A stretch of DNA of 64,000 bases, taken from positions 124,001 to 188,000 of the forward strand of contig CAVSDJ010000001.1 of assembly GCA_963726785.1 (NCBI GenBank). Reading direction: 5' to 3'. Shown piece by piece: positions 40,825 through 54,729 of the stretch (the stretch's first letter is position 1; every line of letters starts with the position of its first letter). The position numbers and the translations under genes were made by a program. The notes beneath the pieces are model-generated. The model was not told where the DNA came from. It searched no databases and saw nothing but the letters and a program-made list of their open reading frames with translations. The DNA is from DATEKX01 sp963726785. Lineage in GTDB: Bacteria; Acidobacteriota; Blastocatellia; UBA7656.

Positions 40825-40932
40825 CCGGTAGACATCTCGACGAGCTTTAACTCGCAGAGCAAAGCATACAGGCAGGACTCGACCGCTTTACCCAGCCACA
40901 CTCAGATTCTTGTAAGATTTCTTAGATTCAAG

Positions 40933-41238
40933 TCAACTGGTGAGGAGTGAAATAATATCGAGTTTTATCTCTTCATTAGAAAAACCTCGCTCGATGTACA
41001 TACTGATTCTGTCAGTCGAAATGAGAAATAAGAAGATGTCCTGCGTGATGGAATCGTAGTTATTAGGGTGTTCTCGAACGGCTGACCGAACTAGCAGTGA
41101 AAGCTTGCGCCAGATAGCTTGAGCGTCTTGTTTGATTAAAATTTCTCGCCAGTCGCTTCCGTGTGCGGGGGCTTTTCTCGCAGACACGTGATTGCGACTT
41201 GCGCGCGGGGCAACAGCGGTGAGGGCTTTTGTCGCCAT
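40933..41238 (-). CDS. Small conserved-looking protein of unknown function
   Basis: 101 residues; AGGAGT sits ahead of ATG 41238. The basic N-terminus (APRASRNHVSARKAPAHG) is followed by a helical block: IWRKLSLLVRSAVREHPNNY, then DSITQDIFLFLISTDRISMY and ERGFSNEEIKLDIISLL. This reads like a small DNA- or polymerase-associated helical domain, but no family is recognised. It is divergent from the PilZ gene and convergent with pilT. Confidence 0.6.
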   Translation of the reverse strand: MATKALTAVAPRASRNHVSARKAPAHGSDWREILIKQDAQAIWRKLSLLVRSAVREHPNNYDSITQDIFLFLISTDRISMYIERGFSNEEIKLDIISLLTS

Positions 41239-41420
41239 TGCGCTACTCCTATTTTATTTATCTGAGAGGCCAACAATATAGACGGATGAACCTTAATCCT
41301 GCTTGCTCGATCTGCCGTCCACAGGGCAGCAAGCATACATGAATACCCGTTTTTATTCAAGCATCAAGGAAGATATAAGCGATTTATTCTTTTAACCTTG
41401 TCGTAACAAGGATGACGATA

Positions 41421-41795
41421 ATGATCAAACGCAAACAGGCACCAGTGGACGAATCAAATTGGCACTCTAGTCAGGCAGATCGGAGGGTTTCGCAAAGATT
41501 TCAGGTCGGATGGGACATAACCATTCGGAGGGTTGATCGAAATGGTAAGGTGTATAACGAAATTGGCGACTTAACCAATCTCAGCTCAAGTGGAAGCTAC
41601 ATAAATCTAGCGAGGTTAGCGAGGGTGGGTGACAAAGTTGAAGTTCGCATAAAAATTCCCATGAAGCGGAAGCGTTGGATGAGATACTCCGGTGAAATCG
41701 TCCGCTTGCAAAGGAATGATTCAGGAGTTGGAATAGGAATAAAGTTCGATAAATTGCGACCGGAATTTGTTAAAAGCGGACTTGTGCAAAATTAA
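41421..41795 (+). CDS. PilZ-domain protein
   Basis: Predicted c-di-GMP receptor (124 residues). The two hallmark parts are present: an arginine patch RRVSQRFQV and NLSSSGSYINL (the D/NxSxxG box), followed by VEVRIKIP and GVGIGIKFDKL. Such proteins bind cyclic di-GMP and control motility or surface adhesion. ATG 41421 has AAGG at a reasonable spacing; ATG 41412 would place the ribosome site too close. It sits near pilT and a response regulator, a plausible motility-control group, although strands differ. Confidence 0.85.
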   Translation: MIKRKQAPVDESNWHSSQADRRVSQRFQVGWDITIRRVDRNGKVYNEIGDLTNLSSSGSYINLARLARVGDKVEVRIKIPMKRKRWMRYSGEIVRLQRNDSGVGIGIKFDKLRPEFVKSGLVQN

Positions 41796-41865
41796 GGTCA
41801 TAATCCTTGATGCAAAGCCGAAGTATTTGTGAGAGCTTTAACAATCAGACAATGCTTGAGTGCAA

Positions 41866-42414
41866 TCAGGCGCAAGATTTGTTTCGCTCTTGGATTTCCA
41901 GGATGCGCTCTTTGAGCCGTCTGAGCACGTCTTCCCGTTCCCCTTTTGTGTTGCAATCGCGCAGTTTTTCAACCAGCTTGTCAATCTCGTTAGCCAGGGT
42001 TCGTCCATCATCAACTGCGCCTGTGACTTTAGGCGCATCGATTTCGCGATTGACTCCGAAAACTTGATCAATCGCAGCCCAGAAGATCTCTATATTGATC
42101 GGCTTTTCCAGGCAGAAATCCGCGCCGATTCCTTCTGCTTCAACGAGAATCATAGGCCCGCAGCCGCTTATGACTATTATAGGAGTTGATTTGATCATCT
42201 CATCACTTCGCACTGCCGTAATGAAATGTAGTCCACTTTTACCTGGCAAGACTATATCGGTAATTATTAAATCCGGCTTCTGTTGGCGAGCTATCCGCAA
42301 TGCCTGCTCCGCGTCAGAAGCTGTAATCACTGTGTAGCCTTTAATCCGTAGCAATTCGGCTAATGGATAAAGCGTATCGAAGTCGTCCTCGACTACCTGG
42401 ACCGTCTTCTTCAT
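41866..42414 (-). CDS. Stand-alone response regulator (receiver domain)
   Basis: 182 residues. The receiver domain has the acidic pocket VVEDDFDTLYPL (Glu/Asp 9-11), phospho-acceptor Asp53 in LIITDIVLPGKSG, the switch Ser in IIVISGCGP and Lys in CLEKPINIE. The C-terminal tail is a charged helix (EIDKLVEKLRDCNTKGE ... LKERILEIQER), with no DNA-binding output domain. ATG 42414 follows GAGGGAGA. A partner kinase is not visible. It may act by protein contact, as do CheY-like or Spo0F-like proteins. Confidence 0.85.
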   Translation of the reverse strand: MKKTVQVVEDDFDTLYPLAELLRIKGYTVITASDAEQALRIARQQKPDLIITDIVLPGKSGLHFITAVRSDEMIKSTPIIVISGCGPMILVEAEGIGADFCLEKPINIEIFWAAIDQVFGVNREIDAPKVTGAVDDGRTLANEIDKLVEKLRDCNTKGEREDVLRRLKERILEIQERNKSCA

Positions 42415-42688
42415 GAATTCTCCCTCACAAGTCAAAGTAAGATTCACTGGAAGCGAGTTGGGTGAGGTTGATCAACTACGCAATCCTGGGGCTGGATTAG
42501 ACTCCTGTTCATAATACTCGCAGGTTGAGAATTCTGCAATAAGGCCGTGCCTGGAAAAGACCGCGAGTTCGGAAATGACACCCTTATTGAAGACAAATCT
42601 CGAAGCGCATCTCTCGATATGATATGCTCTTTTCGCTGGTCAAGTGACGAACTGAAAATAAGAAAATCAAAAATAATAGAAAGCCACC
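42415..42688. other. Region upstream of the rRNA promoter
   Basis: No gene is supported here. It runs from the response regulator start to the rRNA promoter at 42689; a short - strand open frame in it overlaps the promoter and was dismissed. Confidence 0.5.
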
Positions 42689-42716
42689 TTGACATAATCT
42701 GAAATTAAGGTAGAAT
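42689..42716 (+). promoter_or_regulatory. rRNA operon promoter
   Basis: TTGACA (42689-42694) and TAGAAT (42711-42716) with a 16-base spacer lie about 150 bases before the 16S gene. It is the best consensus pair in the rRNA leader. Confidence 0.7.
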
Positions 42717-42750
42717 CTAGTTTTGCCTCTAACGAGGAAAAGTAAACAAA

Positions 42751-42771
42751 CGATCTTTGAAAACTAGATAG
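42751..42771 (+). promoter_or_regulatory. 16S processing stem (left arm) overlapping a boxA-like motif
   Basis: CGATCTTTGAAAACTAGATAG pairs with 44519-44539 downstream of 16S (one mismatch in 21). This makes the long stem that RNase III usually cuts to release pre-16S. The left arm also contains a boxA-like CTTTGAAAA word used for rRNA antitermination. Confidence 0.7.
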
Positions 42772-42864
42772 TGCGTAAACGAACCAGACGTTCCGAGAGT
42801 TATAGTAGAAGTGACCAAAAGTAGAACGGTCATCTTCAGCTAAGGCTCGAAGATGGCCAGGATT

Positions 42865-44434
<1,570 letters not shown>

Positions 44435-44646
44435 GCGATCTTTCAGCGCTGCTTCGGTGTAGCGTGAAAGTCGCAAACTTCTACTGGAAACCTTCGGATC
44501 GAATGTTTCGTCTTGCGCCTATCTAGTTTTGAAAGATCGTTGTTTTTGATCTTCGAAAATTTAAGTTGCAGGCTAAGCGCTGCAAAACCAAATCAGGAGG
44601 CTACAAGGTAAAACTTGTAGCCCTTATTTTGCGGCAAAAGGCCCGC

Positions 44647-44723
<77 letters not shown>

Positions 44724-44759
44724 TCTGAAAATTGAAATTTCGAATTTGAGATTTCAAGT

Positions 44760-44832
44760 GGGGGTGTAGCTCAGCTGGCAGAGCACATGGTTTGCAACCA
44801 TGGGGTCAGGGGTTCAAGTCCCCTCACCTCCA
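44760..44832 (+). tRNA. tRNA-Ala (TGC)
   Basis: Acceptor GGGGGTG pairs with CACCTCC (one G-U); anticodon TGC in the loop TTTGCAA; TTCAAGT T-loop. Unlike tRNA-Ile, CCA is not encoded (the discriminator A is followed by TTG). Confidence 0.95.
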
Positions 44833-44951
44833 TTGACTCGCTGTCACGAAACTGGCTCCCAGAGCCGATCTTGACACGAGGCAATGTTCTGAGATATATT
44901 CAAAAGGTTCGTCTCTGAAGCAAAAAGACGACAATTGAATCAAAAGTTTTA

Positions 44952-44964
44952 GTGTTCTTTGATA
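44952..44964 (+). promoter_or_regulatory. boxA-like antitermination motif before 23S
   Basis: GTGTTCTTTGATA in the spacer between tRNA-Ala and 23S resembles the NusB/S10-binding boxA consensus TGCTCTTTA. It was recognised by pattern only. Confidence 0.5.
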
Positions 44965-45088
44965 ATCGAATAGGCAAAATTCCCAATTAATAGAATTCTT
45001 CTATGTGCTTTGGATCGTCCAAAGATGATCTCAAAGCGCATGAGAAGAGCTAGGCGTAAGAAAACGATGTGCTGAATCGAGTTTGCGA

Positions 45089-48127
<3,039 letters not shown>

Positions 48128-48242
48128 ATAAAGTTTGCTCAGAGCAAACGCAGGTCAGCGCGCCGATTTCTCAAGCTAGCAATTCTATATTGAGATTTTG
48201 CCTTTCGATTATCTGAGAACACTAATTGATCTTTTAAAGTTT

Positions 48243-48359
<117 letters not shown>

Positions 48360-48369
48360 TTAATTTCAG

Positions 48370-48401
48370 AAAAGCCTGCTGCATAAAACCAGCAGGCTTT
48401 T
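48370..48401 (+). terminator. rRNA operon terminator
   Basis: Perfect 12-bp stem AAAAGCCTGCTG / CAGCAGGCTTTT with an 8-base loop, followed by TTTCTTT. It lies 11 bases after 5S. Confidence 0.92.
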
Positions 48402-48500
48402 TCTTTCGCTCAGGAAAAGTTTTACCTGCCTTGAGGCCCAGCCTATTGCCTGCTAAATTGCTCTCCTAATCATTAGGTCGTCATAAGAGTGTCGTGTCCT

Positions 48501-49798
48501 ATGCGTAAGCGAAATATTGTCCTGTCAGTCATTCTATCAGTCCTCCTTCTAATTATCTTAGTGGCTGGCTTGGTAGCGCTTTGGCCCAGGAAAGAGCCGT
48601 ATCATCAGGTCCAGCGACTGCCTAATGGCAGTTTGCTTACGTTAGAAGCCGTAAGCTATGGCGATAAAGTCACGATAGGCTCAAAGACCTTTGACGCACC
48701 TCAGATTGAGGCAGGCAACAAAGACGTCCTGAGTTTTTGCCTTTCGCTGTCGGGCGGAAGCTGGAAACCTTACTCGTGTATGCATGATGAAGTTTTAGAT
48801 GAGCACGGCTGCTGGATAGGCTATGGCAGCGGCTGGCACTATACAGTAAGTCTCGGCAAGCCTCTCTGGCCCTGGCTCAATATTGGCGCTGAAAAGGAGA
48901 TTGAAGTCATAACAATGGCCGCATTCCCACGTCGCGGAAAATCGGTCATCTTGCGGCTGTTCGGCAAGTGCGGTGAAGAGTTTTTAGGTGAATTCACTGC
49001 GCCAAATCCGACACCCGGCCCTCACCCTGTTGGACACCCGAACCCATGCCCATAAAAAGGCAGGATGCCAATCTTACTTTTCTGCTCACCGGGTTAAAAA
49101 CAGGATTGGATTTTAGGGGCCACCTCATAAAGCCTGGTGCAACTCCCCTTACGCGCGCGTCCTTTCGTATTACTGAAAATGGTAAACCGGCTAAGAATTG
49201 GGCACCCGTGCAAATTGTCATCTCCGACGCCACCGGCAATGTATTAACACAGGAAATTCCCAGTCCATTGAGTGAACACTACTACAAAAACGGTGAAACG
49301 GTGATTGATTTCCCAAAAATGCTTTGCGCGGACGAGACCTGGAAATTACGCATCGAGTTCGCTCAAACTCCTCGTAGCCAGTTCCCATCCGATCAACTTT
49401 GGGCCTTGCGCGGCCTAAGCATTCCTGCCAATGACACAGTAATATTTTCGGATGAATCTACGATCAAAAAGGGCTGGACGCTGCGACTCTTGGGTATCGG
49501 CGGGCCAGGTATCCGTCGGTGGAGGCTTAACGACGGCACTTCTGGCAACAAGGTTGAAGTCAGAGCGCGCTTATCATTACCTTGCGAAAGCTTGCGCCTC
49601 AATTTGCTGGCGACAGACAATCAGGGACGGAAATTCACTGGCTCTATTACCGGCTATAAAGATATTGCCGGTGATAACGAGCGAGAGTTTAGCTTCAACT
49701 TTCCGAACCTTCCGGCAGATGCCCGCACGCTCGATCTGACCTTCGCTATTAGCGCAAGTCGTTATGTAGAGTATACGGTCAAGCCCTCAGCGCCTTAG
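48501..49798 (+). CDS. Membrane-anchored protein of unknown function (one frameshift)
   Basis: ATG 48501 (MRKRNIVLSVILSVLLLIIL) starts a single N-terminal membrane segment. The downstream part is a long beta-rich ectodomain, with residues such as LLTLEAVSYGDKVTIGSKTF, ALRGLSIPANDTVIF and LTFAISASRYVEYTV. One missing T in CTGTTGGAC near 49030 ends the first frame after HPVGHPNPCP; inserting it gives PVWTPEPMPIKRQDANLTF and a single 432-residue protein. Without the correction two overlapping genes would be called (stop near 49055, start at 49046). No known family; it is likely a cell-surface protein. Confidence 0.6.
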
Positions 49799-49991
49799 CT
49801 TCATAAAGTTGGCGCAGAGGCAAGCCTACAAAACTGGCCCCCAACCAGGCCTTATGATCGCTTGAATGTAGCAGGTGAAGCATTTTTCAGGTATAGTCTT
49901 TCCTTTAAGTATTCTTCAAACTAGATTGTGTAACATAATAAAATCCTCTGAGTTTCGGACGTTAATTGTTACGCAATCTGTTGATTCTAAA

Positions 49992-50075
49992 GCCGGGGTG
50001 GCGGAATGGCAGACGCAGAGGACTTAAAATCCTCCGGGCCAAAAGCTCGTGCGGGTTCGAGTCCCGCCCTCGGCA
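49992..50075 (+). tRNA. tRNA-Leu (TAA)
   Basis: 84 nt with acceptor GCCGGGG / CCTCGGC, anticodon TAA in CTTAAAA, a long class II variable arm (CCGGGCCAAAAGCTCGTGCGG region) and TTCGAGT T-loop. CCA is not encoded. Confidence 0.95.
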
Positions 50076-50147
50076 CCTTTCGCTCGGTAATGAGAGAAAA
50101 GCGTCATCGCATTACGGATGTTTTTCTCTCATTACTCTCTTTCAGAT

Positions 50148-51458
50148 ATGACTCGGACAAATAACTCTCCGATGAAAAAAAAAGCGCGTCTTCTATCAAT
50201 AGCGATACTCATAATCGCAATCGCGCTATTAGGATTCGTCTTCATCCGCAACCTGATTGATTTTCCTGTTTATTATTCGGCAGGGCAATCGCTCATAAAT
50301 GGTCGAACCGATCTTTACTCGCCGGATTTCGCGCAGGGGCGGGTGATGGACTATCGCTATCCGCCTTTTTTTCTACTTGCCCTCGTCCCTCTCTGGCTCT
50401 TGCCCTACAAGGTCGCGACTTATGTCTGGTATTTGACTGCAATTCTCCAAATCGCAGGCTGCGTTTTTATACTCAATCGCCAAACCAATTTCAGTCAATC
50501 GGCGAAGGCAGCCTGGCTGATCATATTTCTTGCTGTGGGCCAGTATTTCGTGATGATCTTGCACTATGGCAACGCTCATCTGCTGGCTATCTTTTTGCTT
50601 TTTGTCTCGTTTTATTTCGTCATCAGGCGAAAAAACTGGATCGCCGCAATAGCGATGGCTTTAGCGATTACAATCAAGCTTACGCCGATTCTGATCCTGC
50701 CCTACTTTGCATTGAAGATGAGATGGAAATTTCTTTCTTTGGTGGCAACTCTGCTGATCGCAATAAATATTGCGCCCGCAGCTTACTTCGGATTTGCAAA
50801 GAACGCGCAGTTGCTAAAGTCGTGGTACGAGCACGTGATTGAGGATCAGGAATTCCACGAAATGAATGGCCCGATAAACCTTTCGCTCAAAGGACAACTC
50901 CGCAGGTATTTTTCGCAGATAGATTATTCCGAGCGGGTTGACGGAGATGTGCAGTATCCTCAGGTCAACGTCGCGACCTTTTCGCCGGAGATAATTGAGA
51001 AGATGTGGATTGCGATTGCTGCAATAATGTTTTTCTCAACGCTTGTGCTGATAGGGTTTGGCTCGAAAAAATCCCTTGAATCTGAAAGGCAAGTTCTGCT
51101 TGAGCTTTCGCTGATGATCTGCCTGATGCTGTTTATTGGGCCGTTGACTTCAAAGATTTACTTCATTGCGCTCTTGTGGCCTGTGGCGGGTCTTGCCGAC
51201 TTTGCGTTCAGTGATTCTACGCCGCAGGCTAAACGTGTGAGGCGTGTGCTTATCTTTGTGGCTGTGATTAATTCTGTCTTGCCTTTGCTGCCCGGACGTT
51301 CGGTTCAGCGATTGCTGCTGGTTCTAGGGGTAGATTTTTATGTGAATTGTCTGCTGGCGGCGGCTGTGGTATATGCTCTATTTTGTATGCGTCGCGAGCC
51401 TCGAACGCTATCCGGCGAGCCGCAAACACAAGCCCTATCAGCAGCCAAAACATCATGA
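50148..51458 (+). CDS. DUF2029/GT87-family membrane glycosyltransferase
   Basis: Polytopic membrane protein of about 436 residues with about ten hydrophobic helices. It fits DUF2029 (GT87), polyprenyl-phosphate-mannose-type transferases: FPVYYSAGQSLINGRTDLYS with a periplasmic Asp, YRYPPFFLLALVPLWLLP and AITIKLTPILILPYF. Start ATG 50148 is chosen (MTRTNNSPMKKK); ATG 50172 is possible and an earlier one is unlikely. Its 3' end overlaps the O-antigen ligase gene on the other strand by 191 bases. It may add sugars to lipid-linked precursors in the same surface-polysaccharide work. Confidence 0.75.
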   Translation: MTRTNNSPMKKKARLLSIAILIIAIALLGFVFIRNLIDFPVYYSAGQSLINGRTDLYSPDFAQGRVMDYRYPPFFLLALVPLWLLPYKVATYVWYLTAILQIAGCVFILNRQTNFSQSAKAAWLIIFLAVGQYFVMILHYGNAHLLAIFLLFVSFYFVIRRKNWIAAIAMALAITIKLTPILILPYFALKMRWKFLSLVATLLIAINIAPAAYFGFAKNAQLLKSWYEHVIEDQEFHEMNGPINLSLKGQLRRYFSQIDYSERVDGDVQYPQVNVATFSPEIIEKMWIAIAAIMFFSTLVLIGFGSKKSLESERQVLLELSLMICLMLFIGPLTSKIYFIALLWPVAGLADFAFSDSTPQAKRVRRVLIFVAVINSVLPLLPGRSVQRLLLVLGVDFYVNCLLAAAVVYALFCMRREPRTLSGEPQTQALSAAKTS

Positions 51459-52884
51459 CTACTTCGCCGTCGCCAAAGTTGAAATGAACCAGCGAGCTTA
51501 TGTTGAACGCGACGAGCGCGCCCAGGCCACCGAGCGCTATGCCTCGTAGACTCCATCTCCGCTCAGACTTCAAACGCTTGCAGAGCTTCCAGGTCTCTAC
51601 TGCAAAAATCGCCATCATCGAAAAATAGAGCATGAGCGCAGGCAATCCCCACCATGTCGCTATTTGAATAGGCGTCGAATGAAAATGGCCGGGCGGCAGT
51701 TTGCCGTCTTCGTACAGGCCCCAAATCTCTTTCAGTTTTCCTTCGCTTCCTTTGCCTATTCCAACCAGAGGATGATCTTTGATGATGCCAAATGCTTCGC
51801 GCCATACTTCCAATCTATAGGCGGTGCTTCCTTCTTCGGGGTCGAGAACAGATATGCCGCGCGAACGCTCAACTATCAAATACGCTACAGGAGCAGCGAG
51901 CATCAAACCAAGAAGCGCTGTAATTATGACCCGTCGTCGCGCGCTCGCAAAAGTCATTACGGCTATGGCGATTGTCAGCCCCGCTATGGCAGCGCGCGTC
52001 GAAGTCATTATCAGTGTCGCTGTGAGTAGAATGAACGCCCCGCCTAAAAGAAATGCCGTAACCGATTTTTTGTTGGGAAGCGCTAACAGCATTCCCACTG
52101 CGAGCGCTGCGATCAATTGCAGCACTTCGGCATAAGTTTCATAGTGGCTGTAAAAGCCCATCACTCGAAAGTTCCTGCCCGGCGACGTAGTAATTCCCAG
52201 CCGTTCAACGCCTACCCCCTCCAGCTTTCTTGAGATTGAGGTTTCGGCTATGGCTTCGCTTCTCTGAAACTTGATTTTTAGCTGCCCGCGCTGCGTAGGC
52301 GATGTGCGCCAGGAATCAATGATCAACGACAGGTCTTCCTGAGAGTTAACCGGCTGGCCGTCGGCCTCGATGATAACGTCTCCGACCGCCAATCCCTTAT
52401 TTGCAAACGGGCTGTCTTCTCTGATGCTGTTGATGCGAATGCCTCGCCCTATCCCTAGCTGCACGGCGCTGTAGGCGACGTTCGCCAGACACGACGCGAC
52501 AATCGCAAATGCCAGAAAGCTTGCCATGCGAAGACTTTTCACCTTGTTGCTGACAAAGTAGAATGCGAGGAAGAAGGCCGGACTCCGCAGACCTTTCACG
52601 CTGACGAGCGGGTCGTAGGACAGGAAGGAAGAGATTACGCAACAGGCGAAGAATCCGAGTAGCGCAATATCAACAGGCGTTCTTGGTATCTGAAGATTAC
52701 GGCTCGCGACCATCTGCACAGCCCAGGCCACTAGCCCCAAAAGGAATGCTCCCTGCGTTATCGCTATTGAATGAGGCGCAAACAGAGCATACATCACGAG
52801 TGAAAAGATAATGACGCGTTCAGTTATTAAATAGGCTCGCTGGCTGCCGGATGTAGGAAGGCCGGAAGCAGTATTATTTATCAA
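51268..52884 (-). CDS. O-antigen ligase-like (Wzy_C) protein with inserted PDZ domain
   Basis: 538 residues. Several membrane helices flank the Wzy_C-type periplasmic loop: RLEVWREAFGIIKDHPLVGIG, then PPGHFHSTPIQIATWWGLP. Between helices near residues ~150-225 is a PDZ-like segment: INSIREDSPFANKGLAVGDV, then IIEADGQPVNSQEDL and LKIKFQRSEA. PDZ domains bind peptide C-termini, so an inserted PDZ might bring the ligase to a partner protein. The family joins O-antigen or glycans to lipid A or other acceptors. The C-terminal tail (residues ~500-538) overlaps the convergent GT87 gene. Confidence 0.78.
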   Translation of the reverse strand: MINNTASGLPTSGSQRAYLITERVIIFSLVMYALFAPHSIAITQGAFLLGLVAWAVQMVASRNLQIPRTPVDIALLGFFACCVISSFLSYDPLVSVKGLRSPAFFLAFYFVSNKVKSLRMASFLAFAIVASCLANVAYSAVQLGIGRGIRINSIREDSPFANKGLAVGDVIIEADGQPVNSQEDLSLIIDSWRTSPTQRGQLKIKFQRSEAIAETSISRKLEGVGVERLGITTSPGRNFRVMGFYSHYETYAEVLQLIAALAVGMLLALPNKKSVTAFLLGGAFILLTATLIMTSTRAAIAGLTIAIAVMTFASARRRVIITALLGLMLAAPVAYLIVERSRGISVLDPEEGSTAYRLEVWREAFGIIKDHPLVGIGKGSEGKLKEIWGLYEDGKLPPGHFHSTPIQIATWWGLPALMLYFSMMAIFAVETWKLCKRLKSERRWSLRGIALGGLGALVAFNISSLVHFNFGDGEVVMMFWLLIGLVFAARRIAFEARDAYKIEHIPQPPPADNSHKNLPLEPAAIAEPNVRAAKARQN

Positions 52885-53067
52885 ATCTCGTCAACCTCGA
52901 TGCTGCAATCATCACAAACATAATAAATCCACGGGAGAGTTTAACTATTCTATGATGTGGACTGGCGCAAATCAATGCTATGTCGAGCATGCGAGACATT
53001 GGTTGCATCCGAAGGGGAGTTGAGGTAGCCTCAAGTTATAGTCATAAGTTTAGGAGGTATCAGAACC

Positions 53068-53301
53068 ATGAGCACTTACAATAACGATAACGGGGCAGCC
53101 GAAGCCGTCAGGAAAGCATTTGCCGCTCTCCCTTTCGAGCAGAAGATAACAACGCTTATAAAAGTGGAACTGGATATGCTGGGAGATGCTGTCAATAGTG
53201 TGATGTCTGCCGCATCAAAAGCTGCCGATGAAATCTCGAAAGCTTTTACCGAAGCCGAGCGCGCGGATGAACCGGCTGCAAGCAGCGGCACTACATCTTA
53301 A
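53068..53301 (+). CDS. Small protein of unknown function
   Basis: 77 residues after a strong AGGAGG-type site (taggaggtatcag). An amphipathic helix (AAEAVRKAFAALPFEQKITT) leads into LIKVELDMLGDAVNSVMSAA; the C-terminus is acidic and disordered. It may form a two-gene unit with the next small gene. No family recognised. Confidence 0.65.
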   Translation: MSTYNNDNGAAEAVRKAFAALPFEQKITTLIKVELDMLGDAVNSVMSAASKAADEISKAFTEAERADEPAASSGTTS

Positions 53302-53340
53302 TTGCTATTGGAATAGAATTTCAGAATACAGGTGAATGCT

Positions 53341-53679
53341 ATGAGTGAAAGCTTGCAACTACGCGAGCCGCTTTTTAAGCTCGTTGTTCGATTCGGTAAT
53401 GGAGAAGAGTCTCAACATATTGTCAGCCGTCCTATCGAAGCGCATTTGATCACGCCCGACACTCGCTACCTCGTCATAAGCTCGTTTCCACTTCAGAATC
53501 CCAGCGAATGTACAGACATTACCGTAGTCAATATGCGCGATGTGACTTTTATCAAGACCGAACAGGTCACGCTCGATCAATTGACGACCGAGCGAAGAAC
53601 GGCGGGCCTCCATTCGAACAACACATCGAGCCAGGATAACAGAATGCTCAAGACTCTGGCCCAACTGAAATTCATCTGA
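53341..53679 (+). CDS. Small protein of unknown function
   Basis: 112 residues; ATG 53341 follows AGGTGA, while a GTG at 53332 is possible. Mixed alpha/beta content (FKLVVRFGNGEESQHIVSRP, RYLVISSFPLQNPSECTDIT, VVNMRDVTFIKTEQ), resembling a small ligand-binding or regulator fold, but no domain was recognised. It lies 39 bases after the preceding small gene. Confidence 0.6.
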   Translation: MSESLQLREPLFKLVVRFGNGEESQHIVSRPIEAHLITPDTRYLVISSFPLQNPSECTDITVVNMRDVTFIKTEQVTLDQLTTERRTAGLHSNNTSSQDNRMLKTLAQLKFI

Positions 53680-53712
53680 GCCTCGCGCGCCCATCACAAC
53701 GGAGTCTATTCG

Positions 53713-54714
53713 ATGCGCTTTCTTTACGTAATCAAAAGCAGCAAAGTGTCTGCTTTTACTTTAGCTCTAACGCTTGCAATCACCAGCGCGGGCCTCGCTC
53801 AATCTGCTCCCAAGGCAAAGACTAATGCACGCGCAGCGAGCGCGCAGCCCTCAAATTTTGACGCGGCTCGCGCTTACAATCACGTCAAGAGCATGGTCGA
53901 GTTTGGGCCACACCCTTCCGGCTCTGAGGCCATCAAAAAAGTGCAGGAATACATCGGAAAAGAGTTCAAGAGCTACGGCCTGAAGGTCACAGAAGATAAT
54001 TTTGAAGCCGTTACGCCGCGCGGAACCGTGCCGATGAAAAACATCATAGCCGAGTTGCCGGGCGAAAAGCCGGACATAGTTCTAATCACAGGCCACTATG
54101 ACACCAAGCGGCAACGCGGCTTTTTAGGGGCCAACGACGGAGGCTCAAGCGCCGCCTGTGTCCTGGAGATGGCGCGCGTATTGTCTAAAACGAAACCTCA
54201 GTACACGCTCTGGTTCGTGCAGTTCGACGGCGAAGAGGCCGTTGTTGATTGGGGCGCGATGAACGGCAAAGACAACACCTACGGCAGCCGTCATCTGGTG
54301 TCGAAGCTGGAATCAGACGGCACGCTCAAGCGCGTCAAAGCGATGATCCTTGTTGATATGATCGGGGACAAGGAGCTTGACCTTAGACGGGAAGGCGAGT
54401 CAACGCGATGGCTCGTTGACGTGATGTGGAACACGGCGCGGAAGAGTGGTTATGAGAAGAACTTTCTCAGCGAAGAGCAGTTTATCTCGGACGATCACCT
54501 CCCGTTCAAAGAAGCAGGCATCCCCGTCGTTGACCTGATTGATTTCAACTATGGCCCCGACCACGCTTACTGGCACACGAACGAAGACACGCTCGACAAG
54601 ATCAGCGGAGAAAGCATAAAGACCGTGGGCGATGTGGTGATCAGGGCGCTGCCTGAAATCTTCAAGCGACTCGACAGCGCTCAACCGGCGCATGCCAAAC
54701 CTGCCTCGCAATAA
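53713..54714 (+). CDS. Secreted M28-family peptidase, glutaminyl-cyclase-like
   Basis: 333 residues with a signal peptide (FTLALTLAITSAGLAQ). The zinc-binding core reads GHYDTKRQRG, GANDGGSSAACVLEMARVL, FVQFDGEEAVV, LVDMIGDKEL, DDHLPFKEAGIP and WHTNEDTLDKI, the pattern of bacterial glutaminyl-peptide cyclotransferases, which form pyroglutamate at protein N-termini, and of related aminopeptidases. One zinc site is expected in cyclases and two in peptidases; sequence alone does not decide. The next gene begins 15 bases later, so they may be one operon. Confidence 0.85.
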   Translation: MRFLYVIKSSKVSAFTLALTLAITSAGLAQSAPKAKTNARAASAQPSNFDAARAYNHVKSMVEFGPHPSGSEAIKKVQEYIGKEFKSYGLKVTEDNFEAVTPRGTVPMKNIIAELPGEKPDIVLITGHYDTKRQRGFLGANDGGSSAACVLEMARVLSKTKPQYTLWFVQFDGEEAVVDWGAMNGKDNTYGSRHLVSKLESDGTLKRVKAMILVDMIGDKELDLRREGESTRWLVDVMWNTARKSGYEKNFLSEEQFISDDHLPFKEAGIPVVDLIDFNYGPDHAYWHTNEDTLDKISGESIKTVGDVVIRALPEIFKRLDSAQPAHAKPASQ

Positions 54715-54729
54715 CGAAGGAGAAATAAT

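Noticed and set aside
42444..42695. 83-residue - strand frame upstream of 16S
   Set aside because: It overlaps the rRNA promoter and has no recognised motif or ribosome site.
49046..49055. Overlapping start/stop suggesting two genes in the 48501-49798 region
   Set aside because: A single missing T explains the split and gives one continuous 432-residue protein.
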